A DNA stretch of 64,000 nucleotides from an uncultured Gammaproteobacteria bacterium (GTDB lineage: Bacteria > Pseudomonadota > Gammaproteobacteria > Pseudomonadales > Pseudohongiellaceae): positions 1 to 64,000 of the forward strand of contig CAJXUA010000006.1 in assembly GCA_913060695.1 (NCBI GenBank). Reading direction: 5' to 3'. The notes below the pieces were generated by a model. The model was given only the letters and a program-made list of their open reading frames with translations. It did no database searches and had not been told where the DNA came from. Shown here one piece after another: positions 49,487 through 59,141 of the stretch (the first letter of the stretch is position 1; each line of letters begins with the position of its first letter). The position numbers were made by a program, and so were the translations under genes.

Positions 49487-50044
49487 ATGACAAAACGTGA
49501 AAAAAATATCTTGTTTGCCGCCCTCGCAGTGGGGCTGGTCTTCGTGTTGACCCAGGGCTACCCCGCGATCAAGAGTCAGTACAGTGCTCGTGCGGAAAGG
49601 ATAGACGCAATACAAACTAGCTTAGAGCGTGAGCGAAGATTAATCGAAGATGCACAGATGTGGAATGAGCGCAGAGCACAGGTTCTCGCAAGAGGCGATG
49701 AACTCACGGGCCAGCTTTTCCAAGACAGCTCTATACCACTGGTAAGCGCGAATATTCAGCGGCTAGTGCGAGACTTCGCAAACGAGACAAATGTCAGTAT
49801 TACCTCTACTAAGCTCGCCGAGTCGATGGAAACAGATGGTTGGCTGCTGGTAGAACAAGAGCTAACAATTCTCACGAATAATCAGAGTTATATTTTGAGT
49901 TTTCTCGATCAGATCGAGACATCCTCTCCCCTACTTGCAGTAAGTGGTTTTAGCGTACGCCGTAATCGCAATCAATATGCAGGCACGATTACGGTCGTTG
50001 GGTTCAGCAGGACTACTCCTGCACGCACGGGGGCTGCAGATTAA
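49487..50044 (+). CDS. gspM: Type II secretion system protein M-like
   Basis: A 185-residue protein with a short cytoplasmic end, one membrane helix (about residues 8-24), a coiled-coil stretch (about 30-70) and a periplasmic ferredoxin-like domain. The layout matches GspM or PilO, the partner of GspL. It starts six bases after gspL and ends three bases before gspE. The assignment is by layout and context more than by sequence. Confidence 0.72.
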   Translation: MTKREKNILFAALAVGLVFVLTQGYPAIKSQYSARAERIDAIQTSLERERRLIEDAQMWNERRAQVLARGDELTGQLFQDSSIPLVSANIQRLVRDFANETNVSITSTKLAESMETDGWLLVEQELTILTNNQSYILSFLDQIETSSPLLAVSGFSVRRNRNQYAGTITVVGFSRTTPARTGAAD

Positions 50045-50047
50045 ATC

Positions 50048-51508
50048 ATGACTCACGCGATGATCAGTCTACCGATGTTTGGACAACTCTTAGAGCCGGA
50101 GGGCATTGCTCCGGCGCAAGATTTTAACGATTCCGGCGAGCTAGTGTGTAACACGCTGCCGAGTATCGAGCTACGCGCCAAGATACGTTATATAGCAGGC
50201 GAGGTAGTAAAATTTCGCAGAGGCAAAGGCGATGAAGTCTCGCGCTTAATGAAGCATTGGCGCGCAGAGCTCTCGCCCCAAATAGATCAGTCTGAAGATG
50301 TCTTCGTATCTGGTTTCGAAGACGATGAAGAGCTAAAAGATCTAGCTTCCGAGGCGCCAATCATTCGGCTAGTCAATCATCTATTTGCCAGAGCCATGGA
50401 CCTCAATGCCAGCGATATCCACTTCGAGCCTAACGAAAATCATTTGGATGTACGCTGTCGTGTCGACGGCATCATGACCCGTATCGAGAGACTGCCTATT
50501 AAGATTCACACGGCAGTCGCATCGCGACTCAAGCTAATGGCGAGACTCGACATCGGAGAGAAGCGTTTGCCCCAGGATGGGCGTATAGACTCGCGCATCG
50601 GCGCTAAACAGCTCGACATGCGTGTCTCTACCCTGCCCGGCGTGCACGGTGAGTCGGTAGTGCTCCGTATCCTCGATCGTAGTGACACTGCAGTAAGCCT
50701 TCAGCAATTAGGTATGCCAGAGTCGATACTCGGCAAGTACCAACAATTGATCACTCAGCCGCACGGGATGATTCTGATTACCGGCCCGACCGGTAGCGGT
50801 AAGACGACCACACTCTATGCGACTCTAGAGAAGATCAATAGCGAAAAGCAGAAGATCATTACAGTTGAAGATCCAGTGGAGTATCAGCTCGAGGGTATTA
50901 CTCAGATACAAGCGAATTCCAGCATCGGTCTTACCTTCGCCGCGGGGCTGCGCTCGATTGTGCGGCAAGACCCAGACGTGTTGATGGTGGGGGAGATTCG
51001 CGACCACGAGACCGCAGAGATCGCCATCGAGTCTGCGCTCACCGGTCACTTAGTATTCTCTACCCTGCATACCAACGATGCCGCGGGCGCAGTAACGCGA
51101 CTGCAGGACATGGGCGTGGAAGGCTATTTGATTAGCTCTAGCCTACTGGCGATACAGGCGCAACGCCTTGTTAGGCGCATCTGCACCGACTGTAAGGTCG
51201 AGCAGCCCCTGAGCATCGACGAGGCCAATGTTCTGCAGATAGACGCCAAGGACTATCCGGTACTCCACCGCGGCACTGGCTGCGAGCGCTGCGGCGGCAG
51301 TGGTTATCGTGGGCGCATCGGCTTATATGAGCTACTGGTTATGAGCGACACCATTCGACATCACATCGCCAGTGGCGCGGACGCCAATATCATTCGCGAC
51401 CAAGCGATCAGTGAAGGCATGAGAACACTCCGGCAAGACGCGCTCGAGAAGCTCGGCGCGGGCCTTACCACCCCTGAGGAAGTCGTGCGAGTGACAAGGG
51501 CAATATGA
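50048..51508 (+). CDS. gspE: Type II secretion system ATPase GspE
   Basis: A 486-residue hexameric ATPase that drives pseudopilus assembly. Walker A is GPTGSGKT (246-253), followed by the Asp box (ITVEDPVEYQ) and Walker B-like VGEIRDHETAEIA. A zinc tetracysteine is formed by C379, C382, C412 and C415 (CTDC, CERC), a feature of GspE. The N-terminal region before the RecA-like domain binds GspL. The stop overlaps the gspF start by four bases (ATGA). Confidence 0.96.
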   Translation: MTHAMISLPMFGQLLEPEGIAPAQDFNDSGELVCNTLPSIELRAKIRYIAGEVVKFRRGKGDEVSRLMKHWRAELSPQIDQSEDVFVSGFEDDEELKDLASEAPIIRLVNHLFARAMDLNASDIHFEPNENHLDVRCRVDGIMTRIERLPIKIHTAVASRLKLMARLDIGEKRLPQDGRIDSRIGAKQLDMRVSTLPGVHGESVVLRILDRSDTAVSLQQLGMPESILGKYQQLITQPHGMILITGPTGSGKTTTLYATLEKINSEKQKIITVEDPVEYQLEGITQIQANSSIGLTFAAGLRSIVRQDPDVLMVGEIRDHETAEIAIESALTGHLVFSTLHTNDAAGAVTRLQDMGVEGYLISSSLLAIQAQRLVRRICTDCKVEQPLSIDEANVLQIDAKDYPVLHRGTGCERCGGSGYRGRIGLYELLVMSDTIRHHIASGADANIIRDQAISEGMRTLRQDALEKLGAGLTTPEEVVRVTRAI

Positions 51509-52713
51509 GCGCAGCTTACTATCGATATCAGGCTTATGACGCACAGGGCAATGTGATGACCGGGCAGGTCAACGCAGAGTCCGAGCGCGAGGCATTGAAG
51601 ATACTGCAAGGCAAGAAGCTCATCCCCGTGAAGATCTCGCGCTCCGATCAGGCCGATACCAAAGGCATGGGCAAGAAGCGCTTGAAGGCGCGCGACGTGC
51701 TCGACTTCACCACCGGGCTGTGCACGCTCGTAGAGGCGCGCGTACCGCTGGATAAAGCCTTACGCCTATTAGAGGGCATAACGGAGTCCGCAGCGATGCG
51801 GCAGCTGGTTATCACCATGCGCCGTGACGTTAAGGAAGGTAAGAGCCTTGCGGAGGCCATGGAAACTAGGCCCGATGTGTTCTCTAAGATGTATATCAAT
51901 ATCGTACGTGCGGGCGAGGAAGGCGGCATCCTCCATCAACTACTGCCCGACCTCGCAGACTTCCTAGAGACGAACGCGAAGAATCGCCAAGCCATTCTTT
52001 CCGCCATGATCTATCCGATCGTGTTGTTGGTAACCGGGATCATCTCGGTGTTCTTGCTGTTGGCTTTTGTGGTGCCTCAGTTCGCGGTGATGTTCGAGGA
52101 CGCGGGCACCGAGATTCCGGCCTCGGCCGCGTTCCTGCTAGCGGTCAGTAGTTTCATACAGAGTTATGGTTATCTGTTTATCGTTCTAATCGTTGGGCTT
52201 GTTGCTTGGTGGCGATGGCTAGACCAAGACCCGCAGCGCAAGCTGCGCAAAGACGAATTTCTCCTGTCTACTCCGCTATTAGGGGCCTTGTTGCTCTATA
52301 AAGACTGCGCAGTTTTCGCCCGCACTCTAGGGGCACTACTAGAGGCCGGTATTCCCTTGATCAGGGCGCTGCGAGTGTCACGAGAGGTAGTGAGCAATAC
52401 CGATATCGCGCGACATCTTCGCCAAGTCGAAGACGATGTACGCTCGGGCTCTGGCCTTGGCATCTCGCTAGAGAAGACGAACCGTTTTCCTACGCTTTTG
52501 CATCAGCTAATCACTGTCGGCGAAGAGTCGGGTAGAACCGGCAGCATCCTGCTTAAGACCGCAGCGAGTTTCGATACCAGCGTGAAGAATCAGATGTCGA
52601 GTTTAGTATCGGCGCTACAACCCGCGTTGATCTTATTTCTGGGCATTGCGGTAGGTGGCATCACCATCACAATGCTCTCCGCGGTGTTCTCTATGAACAC
52701 GGTGGATTTTTAA
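51505..52713 (+). CDS. gspF: Type II secretion system inner-membrane protein GspF
   Basis: A 402-residue platform protein with two repeated cytoplasmic domains and three membrane helices (about 167-190, 215-235 and 370-395). Blocks such as FTTGLCTLVEARVPLDKAL, ARTLGALLEAGIPLI and GEESGRTGSIL match the GspF/PilC family. It transmits the GspE power stroke. It overlaps gspE by four bases and lies 20 bases before the preferred gspD start. Confidence 0.95.
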   Translation: MSAAYYRYQAYDAQGNVMTGQVNAESEREALKILQGKKLIPVKISRSDQADTKGMGKKRLKARDVLDFTTGLCTLVEARVPLDKALRLLEGITESAAMRQLVITMRRDVKEGKSLAEAMETRPDVFSKMYINIVRAGEEGGILHQLLPDLADFLETNAKNRQAILSAMIYPIVLLVTGIISVFLLLAFVVPQFAVMFEDAGTEIPASAAFLLAVSSFIQSYGYLFIVLIVGLVAWWRWLDQDPQRKLRKDEFLLSTPLLGALLLYKDCAVFARTLGALLEAGIPLIRALRVSREVVSNTDIARHLRQVEDDVRSGSGLGISLEKTNRFPTLLHQLITVGEESGRTGSILLKTAASFDTSVKNQMSSLVSALQPALILFLGIAVGGITITMLSAVFSMNTVDF

Positions 52714-52733
52714 AAATGGACTGGAGTAGAACT

Positions 52734-54854
52734 GTGAACGCAACAAGACAACTGGCACTTATGGGCCTCGCGATGAGCTTGGTATCCTGCGCCACTATGC
52801 CCGGTGGCGGCAACGCGGGCACTCGCCCAGGCAATGCCCCGAGCCCTATATCGTCCAGCGCGACAACTAGCGGTGCTGCCTCCTCGGCCTTAGTCGTGCA
52901 GTCTGCCCAAGACGACGAGCAGCAGCGTCTTATCGATTCGATCAACCGCGATGGTAACCGAAGAACTGCTGGGTATTCTGATACACCGCCCGCTCCGGTA
53001 AATGCACTCAGCACCGACGTGGTGGAGTTGAACTACGAGCAGGCAGACTTACGAGTCGTGATCGAAGAGCTTGCGGCCGCTCTAGACACCACCATCATTA
53101 TCGACCCAAGCATCGCCGACAAGGTCAGCATCCGCACCTCGGCCAATCGCCCACTAACCCAAGAAGACATCTGGCCCCTTATTCGGTTGCTCACTCGCCA
53201 GGCAGGGGTAACCCTAGAGCGTGTCGGCAATGTGTATTATGCGCGTCAGGGCGATGTTAACCTACCCGTCGAGATCACTACGCGGGGCGACACGGCAGGC
53301 ACCACGGCAAGTGTCGTAACACAGATCACGCCACTGGTTTACGTCTCCGTAGAGACCGCCTTGGAAATGCTAGGACCACTAGTGCTGCCAAACGGCACTC
53401 TGTCACGTATCTCTAATAACACTCTTGCGATCTCTGCTAGCCCTTCGCAGCTAAGCCGTATTAATGAGCTACTCGCAGTGATCGATGCAGACCCGTTCCA
53501 GAATCAAGGCCTGCATCTCTATCCGCTCAGTTTCGCCGCGGCAGCAGAGCTTGCAGAGGAACTGACCGAGGTCCTACAACTTATCGAAGGCAATAATCCG
53601 GCCTATCAAGTCAAAGGGCTCGAGCGTATCAACGCTCTTCTAGTGACAGCGCCGTCAAACCGAGGCTTCGAGGAGATCACGCGTTGGGTGCGCCTACTCG
53701 ATGCTGATAGCCAAGAGCAGTCCGAGCAATTGTTTCACTATCGCGTCAAGAATCTAACGGCGCTGGATCTAGCGGCAACCCTGACTAGTGTCTTCGAACT
53801 CGATGAAGAAGACGCTCCTGTTCGCACGGCCAACGATCGATTCGAGACTGTCGAGGTGCTTACTCCAGAGGGTGAAACGGTCAGCCGAACTGTCCCGTCT
53901 TTACCCAACGCCTCGGTGGGCGGAGCTGGCAATGAGCAAGCGGTATCTGCGAATATTAAGGTTTCTATTGTTGCCGACGAGGCTACCAACAGTTTACTAG
54001 TACGAGCCAATCCCCGTGACTATCGCCAGCTACTCGCGACCATCAATCAGCTAGATGCGGTGCCTTTGCAGGTGATGATCAATGCCGTGATCGCGCAAGT
54101 GACATTAACCGACGCAACCCGCTTCGGCGTCGACTGGGCGCGGGTGGCAATAGACGCGACGAACGCTCCTTCAAGCAGCGCCAGTACTTCTTTCATACCC
54201 AATTCCGGTTTGGGTGGTCTGCTGTTTACCAAGTCCTTCGTCGACGGCGCCGCTCGAGTTGAAGCCACCCTCGAGGCGATTGCTAGTAATAACGAGGTGC
54301 AGTTATTGGCTCGTCCGTCTCTGACCGTAGTGAATAATATGGAAGGTGAGATCAAGATCGGCTCTGTTGTGCCAGTGCGCTCCGGTTCCACGACCACCCA
54401 GAGTGGCGACAATATCATCAGCAGTATTCAGTATCGCGACACTGGTATCGTGCTGAGCATCACTCCACGCATCAATAACGATGGCGTAGTTAACATGATA
54501 ATCACGCAGAGCCTCTCCTCTATCCAAGAGGCATCGGGTGTCGACGACAACCCCATCTTCGATAATCAGGAGATCACCACCTCGGTGGTCGTGCGTAATA
54601 ATGAGAACATCGTCTTAGGTGGGTTGATTCAGTCGACTAACTCGGATTTGAATAGTGGCGTACCGGGCCTGAATCGAATTCCGGTGGTAGGCAGGCTATT
54701 CTCTTACCAACAGGACATCGCAGAGCGCAAAGAGCTCTTTATTGTGCTGCGCCCAGAGATTGTCAATCTCAACGATGGCAATGCCGCGCAATTCAGCGAG
54801 ATTCTTAGCCGCTTTGAAATGGCGGCGGAATTGTTCGAAGATATAGGCCAATAA
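52734..54854 (+). CDS. gspD: Type II secretion secretin GspD, predicted lipoprotein
   Basis: A secretin of about 706 residues that forms the outer-membrane channel. From GTG 52734 the signal peptide is MNATRQLALMGLAMSLVSC with a lipobox L16-V17-S18-C19, followed by Ala, as in outer-membrane lipoproteins. A GGAG lies eight bases before this GTG, while ATG 52716 has none. N0, N1, N2 and N3 domains follow, then the secretin core ending VPGLNRIPVVGRLF. Acylated secretins such as Pseudomonas HxcQ pilot themselves without GspS. Confidence 0.93.
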   Translation: MNATRQLALMGLAMSLVSCATMPGGGNAGTRPGNAPSPISSSATTSGAASSALVVQSAQDDEQQRLIDSINRDGNRRTAGYSDTPPAPVNALSTDVVELNYEQADLRVVIEELAAALDTTIIIDPSIADKVSIRTSANRPLTQEDIWPLIRLLTRQAGVTLERVGNVYYARQGDVNLPVEITTRGDTAGTTASVVTQITPLVYVSVETALEMLGPLVLPNGTLSRISNNTLAISASPSQLSRINELLAVIDADPFQNQGLHLYPLSFAAAAELAEELTEVLQLIEGNNPAYQVKGLERINALLVTAPSNRGFEEITRWVRLLDADSQEQSEQLFHYRVKNLTALDLAATLTSVFELDEEDAPVRTANDRFETVEVLTPEGETVSRTVPSLPNASVGGAGNEQAVSANIKVSIVADEATNSLLVRANPRDYRQLLATINQLDAVPLQVMINAVIAQVTLTDATRFGVDWARVAIDATNAPSSSASTSFIPNSGLGGLLFTKSFVDGAARVEATLEAIASNNEVQLLARPSLTVVNNMEGEIKIGSVVPVRSGSTTTQSGDNIISSIQYRDTGIVLSITPRINNDGVVNMIITQSLSSIQEASGVDDNPIFDNQEITTSVVVRNNENIVLGGLIQSTNSDLNSGVPGLNRIPVVGRLFSYQQDIAERKELFIVLRPEIVNLNDGNAAQFSEILSRFEMAAELFEDIGQ

Positions 54855-54908
54855 TTCGCTTTCGGCGCAGGCTTTCACAATTTGGCGCCCTAAATGCAAG
54901 GAGTAGAT

Positions 54909-55316
54909 ATGATTAACACAAACAGTAAACAGGGTAATCAAGGCTTTACGATTATCGAACTGCTCATCGTAATGGCGATTCTGGGCATGTTGGCCGTGAT
55001 GGTTGCACCTAACCTGTTCAACAAGGCTGATGGTGCAAGGCACGATGCCGCGCTTTCACAGATCTCCGCTGTAGGCTCGGCGCTTGCGACTCATCGTCTC
55101 GACGTTGGACAATACCCCGACGAACTCGAGGGCCTGATGGTGAATACCACCGGTCGCTCAACCTGGGATGGCCCCTATTTGAATAAAGAAGTGCCACGCG
55201 ACCCCTGGGGCAACGAGTATCAATACACTTCCAACGGCAGCAGCTACACGCTGACCTCGTTCGGCGCAGATGGCCGTGCAGGCGGTGAGGATAATGACGC
55301 CGACATTAGCAATTAG
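54909..55316 (+). CDS. gspG: Major pseudopilin GspG
   Basis: A 135-residue prepilin with cleavage after Gly in QGFTIIELLIVMAILG, then a hydrophobic helix and a globular domain. The C-terminal loop GADGRAGGEDNDADI matches the calcium-binding loop of GspG. It polymerises into the pseudopilus that pushes substrates out. ATG 54909 has AGGAG just upstream, preferred over 54894. A GGCGC/GCGCC hairpin (54864-54889) separates it from gspD. The prepilin peptidase gene is not in the window. Confidence 0.95.
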   Translation: MINTNSKQGNQGFTIIELLIVMAILGMLAVMVAPNLFNKADGARHDAALSQISAVGSALATHRLDVGQYPDELEGLMVNTTGRSTWDGPYLNKEVPRDPWGNEYQYTSNGSSYTLTSFGADGRAGGEDNDADISN

Positions 55317-55794
55317 GCAGTCGGTTGCCGGTTTCACCCTGCTTGAGCTGATCATCGTGTTGGCGATTTTGGCTATGGGCAGCGTGCTTCTCATTCCAAA
55401 CATTGGCAGTATGAGCTCGCGTACATTCACTGCCCAGGCCCGTGAGGTGAGCTCCTTGCTCAACTACGCGCGCCGGACGGCGGTCGTCACTGGCCAACCG
55501 GCGAGCGCCCAATTCTTTCCAGACCCTGAAATTAATGAGCCTCCAGAATCTGCCGCGCAGAGCGCGCGCTCCGAGCTGGGCCGCTCGGAAATTTGGCAAG
55601 CGCGGGGCATCGAATTCGCATACGAAGACAGCACTCAGCAGCGTCCCGATGTGGAAGACGGAGTTACAATTACGTTTTTCCCCGAAGGTGGCAGCACCGG
55701 TGGCTCTGTAATCTTGACTCTGGATAGGCGCGAAGCCGTTATTTCCATCGACCCTTTCTCGGGCAAGGTACGCACGGAGTACTCCGATGATTAA
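55294..55794 (+). CDS. gspH: Minor pseudopilin GspH
   Basis: A 166-residue prepilin with the processing site AGFTLLELIIVLAILAMG, a hydrophobic helix and a beta-rich domain. ATG 55294 is preceded by GGTGAGGA and lies 23 bases inside gspG, so translation is coupled. The frame is open to 55270, but the short leader MTPTLAIRQSVA from 55294 is typical. GspH sits near the pseudopilus tip. Confidence 0.85.
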   Translation: MTPTLAIRQSVAGFTLLELIIVLAILAMGSVLLIPNIGSMSSRTFTAQAREVSSLLNYARRTAVVTGQPASAQFFPDPEINEPPESAAQSARSELGRSEIWQARGIEFAYEDSTQQRPDVEDGVTITFFPEGGSTGGSVILTLDRREAVISIDPFSGKVRTEYSDD

Positions 55795-56188
55795 ACGCCG
55801 TCAGCCTAAGATTGCAAAGCGTACGCAGCGCGGTTTCACGCTATTAGAGGTAATAGTCGCCCTCACGATTACCGCGATGGTTCTAGGCAGCCTGTTTGCG
55901 CTGGCGGCCGGCAGCAAGCAATTGGCTTTTCGTTCCGGGCAGAGTTTGAACGCCGCAATTGCTGCGCGTGCGAAGATCAACTTTGCGTTACTTGAAGACG
56001 AGTATGCAGATGTGGAGATCGCCATAGACGAGGATCGTTTCCGCATTCGTCCAGAAGAGTATCTAGATCCTGTCACGCGTAAGACCGAGCCGAGTAGTTT
56101 TAAACTCCAGTACTACGAAGTAGTCGACGAGCGAAGCGATGAGGCGGTACGCGGCACGCGTTGGATTAGACTCGAGTTGCAAGAATGA
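55787..56188 (+). CDS. gspI: Minor pseudopilin GspI
   Basis: A 133-residue prepilin with the site RGFTLLEVIVALTITAMVLG and a small globular domain. It overlaps gspH by eight bases and gspJ by four. With GspJ and GspK it forms the tip complex that starts pseudopilus assembly. The size and its place between gspH and gspJ support the name. Confidence 0.87.
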   Translation: MIKRRQPKIAKRTQRGFTLLEVIVALTITAMVLGSLFALAAGSKQLAFRSGQSLNAAIAARAKINFALLEDEYADVEIAIDEDRFRIRPEEYLDPVTRKTEPSSFKLQYYEVVDERSDEAVRGTRWIRLELQE

Positions 56189-56895
56189 GCGAGCATATGC
56201 ACAAGGGCAACTCTCAACAGGGCTTCACGCTCATCGAGATTATTCTATCGCTGGCCCTCACCGCAATGCTACTGAGTCTTCTCAGCACGGGCATGTACGG
56301 CGTTATGAACGACTGGGAAGACGATACCTCAGCCCTAGACGAACGCTTGGACGAGACCATCGCAATCCTACAGTTAGAGCGCGCCTTGCAAGGCGCCTTC
56401 CCCCACAGCTACCGCAATGCCGAAACACTGGGTCGCTATGTGTATTTTCAGGGTGAGGACGATAGCTTGAGCTGGGTGTCCACGGTGTCACCACAACGCA
56501 GTGGCGGGCTCACAGCGTGGCAATTGGAGTCCGTTAATAATGAAGGCGTGTACCTTAAGCTCGCACCCGCCATGAGCGATAATCCTAGCCCTCGCCTAGA
56601 AGATGCCGAGCTGCGTCTATTGCTGCCGAACTATACGGCGCAGTTCAGTTACCTGTATGAGGAGCTCGATTTTAGTAAGCGTTGGCGGGACGACTGGCCA
56701 GGCCACGAGCTCTCTGTTTTGCCTTTAGCGGTCCATATTCGCCTTACCCCATTGGATGCTCGAAATTCCGACGAGGGAGAGCTAGACGTTGTCGCTCGCA
56801 TTCGCGCCAATGAACACCGCCAGATACGCCCCGCGATTACGGGTGCTGGAGCCACTAATCCGTTTGCCCCAAGCCCTCAACTAGGGGGCCAATGA
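56185..56895 (+). CDS. gspJ: Minor pseudopilin GspJ
   Basis: A 236-residue prepilin with the site QGFTLIEIILSLALTAM and a larger beta-rich domain (WQLESVNNEGVYLKL, TAQFSYLYEEL). The length and position between gspI and gspK fit GspJ. It begins in an ATGA overlap with gspI and ends in another with gspK (56892-56895). Confidence 0.87.
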   Translation: MSEHMHKGNSQQGFTLIEIILSLALTAMLLSLLSTGMYGVMNDWEDDTSALDERLDETIAILQLERALQGAFPHSYRNAETLGRYVYFQGEDDSLSWVSTVSPQRSGGLTAWQLESVNNEGVYLKLAPAMSDNPSPRLEDAELRLLLPNYTAQFSYLYEELDFSKRWRDDWPGHELSVLPLAVHIRLTPLDARNSDEGELDVVARIRANEHRQIRPAITGAGATNPFAPSPQLGGQ

Positions 56896-57935
56896 TGTTT
56901 CGACAACGTGGCTCGGTCATTATTATCGTCTTATGGACTTCCGTGTTACTAACCGTGCTAGTGACGGTGATGGCCGGTAAGGTTCAACTCTCCGCAAAAA
57001 CTGCCTTTCATAATCGTGCCGCGGTTACCGATCTAGCGCGTATTAACTCTGCAGTGAATCAGGCGGAGATGGAATTAATGTTGGAGCGCATGGTTGCGCC
57101 AATCGATCGTGTGGTGGAGTTAGACGAGGATGGCAACTTCCGTAATCCGTACTATCGCTTCAACGGACAACCCTTAGCTCTGTACTACCCTATCGACGAA
57201 GACATGGTCGTGCGTGTTTACGATCATGCGGGCAAGGTGAATCTCAGTGGCATTCGTCCTGCGCAACTCCAATTACTGATAGAGAAACGCCTAGGACCGG
57301 ACCCAGATTATCAACAGGTGCAGGATCTAATCACGGCATGGAACGATTGGACAGATTTGAATGATGGCGCGGGTATAAACGGCGCCGAGAAGGAATACTA
57401 CGAGTCTCTAGACCCGCCCTATAGTCCGCGCAATAACGGCGAGTTGGATAGCGTGGAGGAGCTGCGCCTTATCAGGGGGTTCGACGAACTGTTCAAGGAC
57501 GTGAACCTGGACGCGGCGTTTACGATCTACGGGAATGGGCAGAACGTGAATCTAAATTTCGCGACTCGTGAGGCGATGCAAATCTTGCCTGGTCTCACCG
57601 ACGAGTACATCGAAGAGATTATTGCCTATCGTGAAAAGCATGACTTTATAAGCAAGCAGCAAGTGGGTGAGCTGCTTCCGACCGAGAACTTCGTGGAGCT
57701 ATCCAATTGGATCGGCTTTACCTACAGTTCTTTCTATTCCATCTTTGCCTATCCAAAACCGCCGCTCGAGAACGAGGAGCAGGGCCAGGAAGAGTCGGAT
57801 GCTGAAGAAATAGATACTGTATCGCAGGCCTATATGGAGATAGTGGAGATAAGTAAGGATGCCCGCGCCAAGGTCTTCAAGGTGGACCCCTATGGCCGCT
57901 TGCCAGACTCACGCCCGGCACAGGTTGAAGACTAG
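56892..57935 (+). CDS. gspK: Minor pseudopilin GspK
   Basis: A 347-residue pseudopilin that caps the pseudopilus tip. The N-terminal RGSVIIIVLWTSVLL is GspK-like and lacks Glu at position +5, a known feature. A large domain includes AWNDWTDLNDG and AEKEYYESL, and a helix-hairpin-helix-like REAMQILPGLTDEYIEEIIAYRE. It ends the secretion operon. Its TAG stop shares the tetranucleotide CTAG with the stop of the opposing ABC gene. Confidence 0.92.
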   Translation: MMFRQRGSVIIIVLWTSVLLTVLVTVMAGKVQLSAKTAFHNRAAVTDLARINSAVNQAEMELMLERMVAPIDRVVELDEDGNFRNPYYRFNGQPLALYYPIDEDMVVRVYDHAGKVNLSGIRPAQLQLLIEKRLGPDPDYQQVQDLITAWNDWTDLNDGAGINGAEKEYYESLDPPYSPRNNGELDSVEELRLIRGFDELFKDVNLDAAFTIYGNGQNVNLNFATREAMQILPGLTDEYIEEIIAYREKHDFISKQQVGELLPTENFVELSNWIGFTYSSFYSIFAYPKPPLENEEQGQEESDAEEIDTVSQAYMEIVEISKDARAKVFKVDPYGRLPDSRPAQVED

Positions 57936-59128
57936 GGACACTGGATGTCCCAGTCGACACGCATTACCACAGAGCCTACTCCCTTGGTGGATTTGATCTT
58001 GATCAGCTTGCTAAGCTTTGTCTCGTACCAGAGCAGGCCACTGGAATCGGCGACGCCGCCAATCACATAGAACTCCCCTACACGCATCGAGATCGCGTTA
58101 ACGCGGATACGCGCCATAATAATATCGCCCTTCTTAAAAGGGCCCTTCGGCACATCTGTGAGGTCGGTAGTGAGATAGGCCGATTGAATCTCATCGAGCG
58201 TGCGCATGATTGCGAACCCGAAATTACATTCTAGGCCGTCTTGCATTATCTCGATCTTGGATTCGAGAATGATGTCGCTTAGCGGCTCAACTTCCTCTAT
58301 CTCTTCGCCATCGAGATTGCGCACCATGCTGTAGAACACCTTGCAGTCTTTGATCTTGCGATCTTCCACTACGTTGATGTCTGGCACCTCATGGGGGTCT
58401 GTGGACTTGCTGTTGCAGTAGTCCTCGTAATGGCCTACTACTTGATGACTCTCGCCGATCTCGCGGATGCGGCCCTTCTCTAGCCAGATTGCGGTGTCGC
58501 ACAATTCCTGCACGTGATACATGGAGTGGCTGCAGAAGATCATCGTCTTATTCTGTTTGCGGAACTCATTCATGCGCTCAACGCACTTCTTCTGGAAGGC
58601 GATATCCCCTACCGAAAGAGCCTCGTCAATGACGAGCACGTCGGGATCTACCATCGTCGCAATCGAGAACGCGAGGCGCACATACATGCCTGAGGAGTAA
58701 GTCTTTACCGGGCGGTCAATAAAATCGCCAAGCTCCGAAAACTCGATGATCCTCTGTTCCAGCTCGGCGATGTTCTCATCGGAAACGCCGAGTAATGCGG
58801 CGTTCAGGTAGATGTTGCGGCGACCGGTGAACTCGGGGTGAAAGCCAGCGCCCAGCTCTAATAGTGCCGCTACCTTGCCCTTGATGGCGATGCTGCCACT
58901 GCTGGGTTGCAGCGTGCCGACGAGTAGTTTCATCAGGGTCGACTTACCGGCACCGTTGTCGCCGATGATGCCGAGGCTGCGTCCTTCCAGAACAGAGAAG
59001 GAGATGTCCTGCAGCACGTGGAAATTCTTATGGCGCTGTTTGCGCAGCAATAGTTCTAGTAAGCGGTCTTGGGGACGCTCGTAGATTCTAAAGTCTTTAA
59101 ATACATTCTCTACAGAGATGCTGTGCAT
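57932..59128 (-). CDS. Polysaccharide ABC exporter ATPase with substrate-binding domain (Wzt-like)
   Basis: A 398-residue protein. The N-terminal ATPase (about 1-240) has Walker A GDNGAGKST, signature TYSSGMYVRLAFS and Walker B DVLVIDEAL, as in Wzt/KpsT-type exporters. The C-terminal domain (about 255-398) resembles the Wzt beta-sandwich that recognises the modified end of the O-antigen. ATG 59128 after AGAGGAAT is preferred over 59164. It lies 13 bases after the permease gene. The exported glycan cannot be told from the window. Confidence 0.9.
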   Translation of the reverse strand: MHSISVENVFKDFRIYERPQDRLLELLLRKQRHKNFHVLQDISFSVLEGRSLGIIGDNGAGKSTLMKLLVGTLQPSSGSIAIKGKVAALLELGAGFHPEFTGRRNIYLNAALLGVSDENIAELEQRIIEFSELGDFIDRPVKTYSSGMYVRLAFSIATMVDPDVLVIDEALSVGDIAFQKKCVERMNEFRKQNKTMIFCSHSMYHVQELCDTAIWLEKGRIREIGESHQVVGHYEDYCNSKSTDPHEVPDINVVEDRKIKDCKVFYSMVRNLDGEEIEEVEPLSDIILESKIEIMQDGLECNFGFAIMRTLDEIQSAYLTTDLTDVPKGPFKKGDIIMARIRVNAISMRVGEFYVIGGVADSSGLLWYETKLSKLIKIKSTKGVGSVVMRVDWDIQCP

Positions 59129-59141
59129 AGATTCCTCTGCT

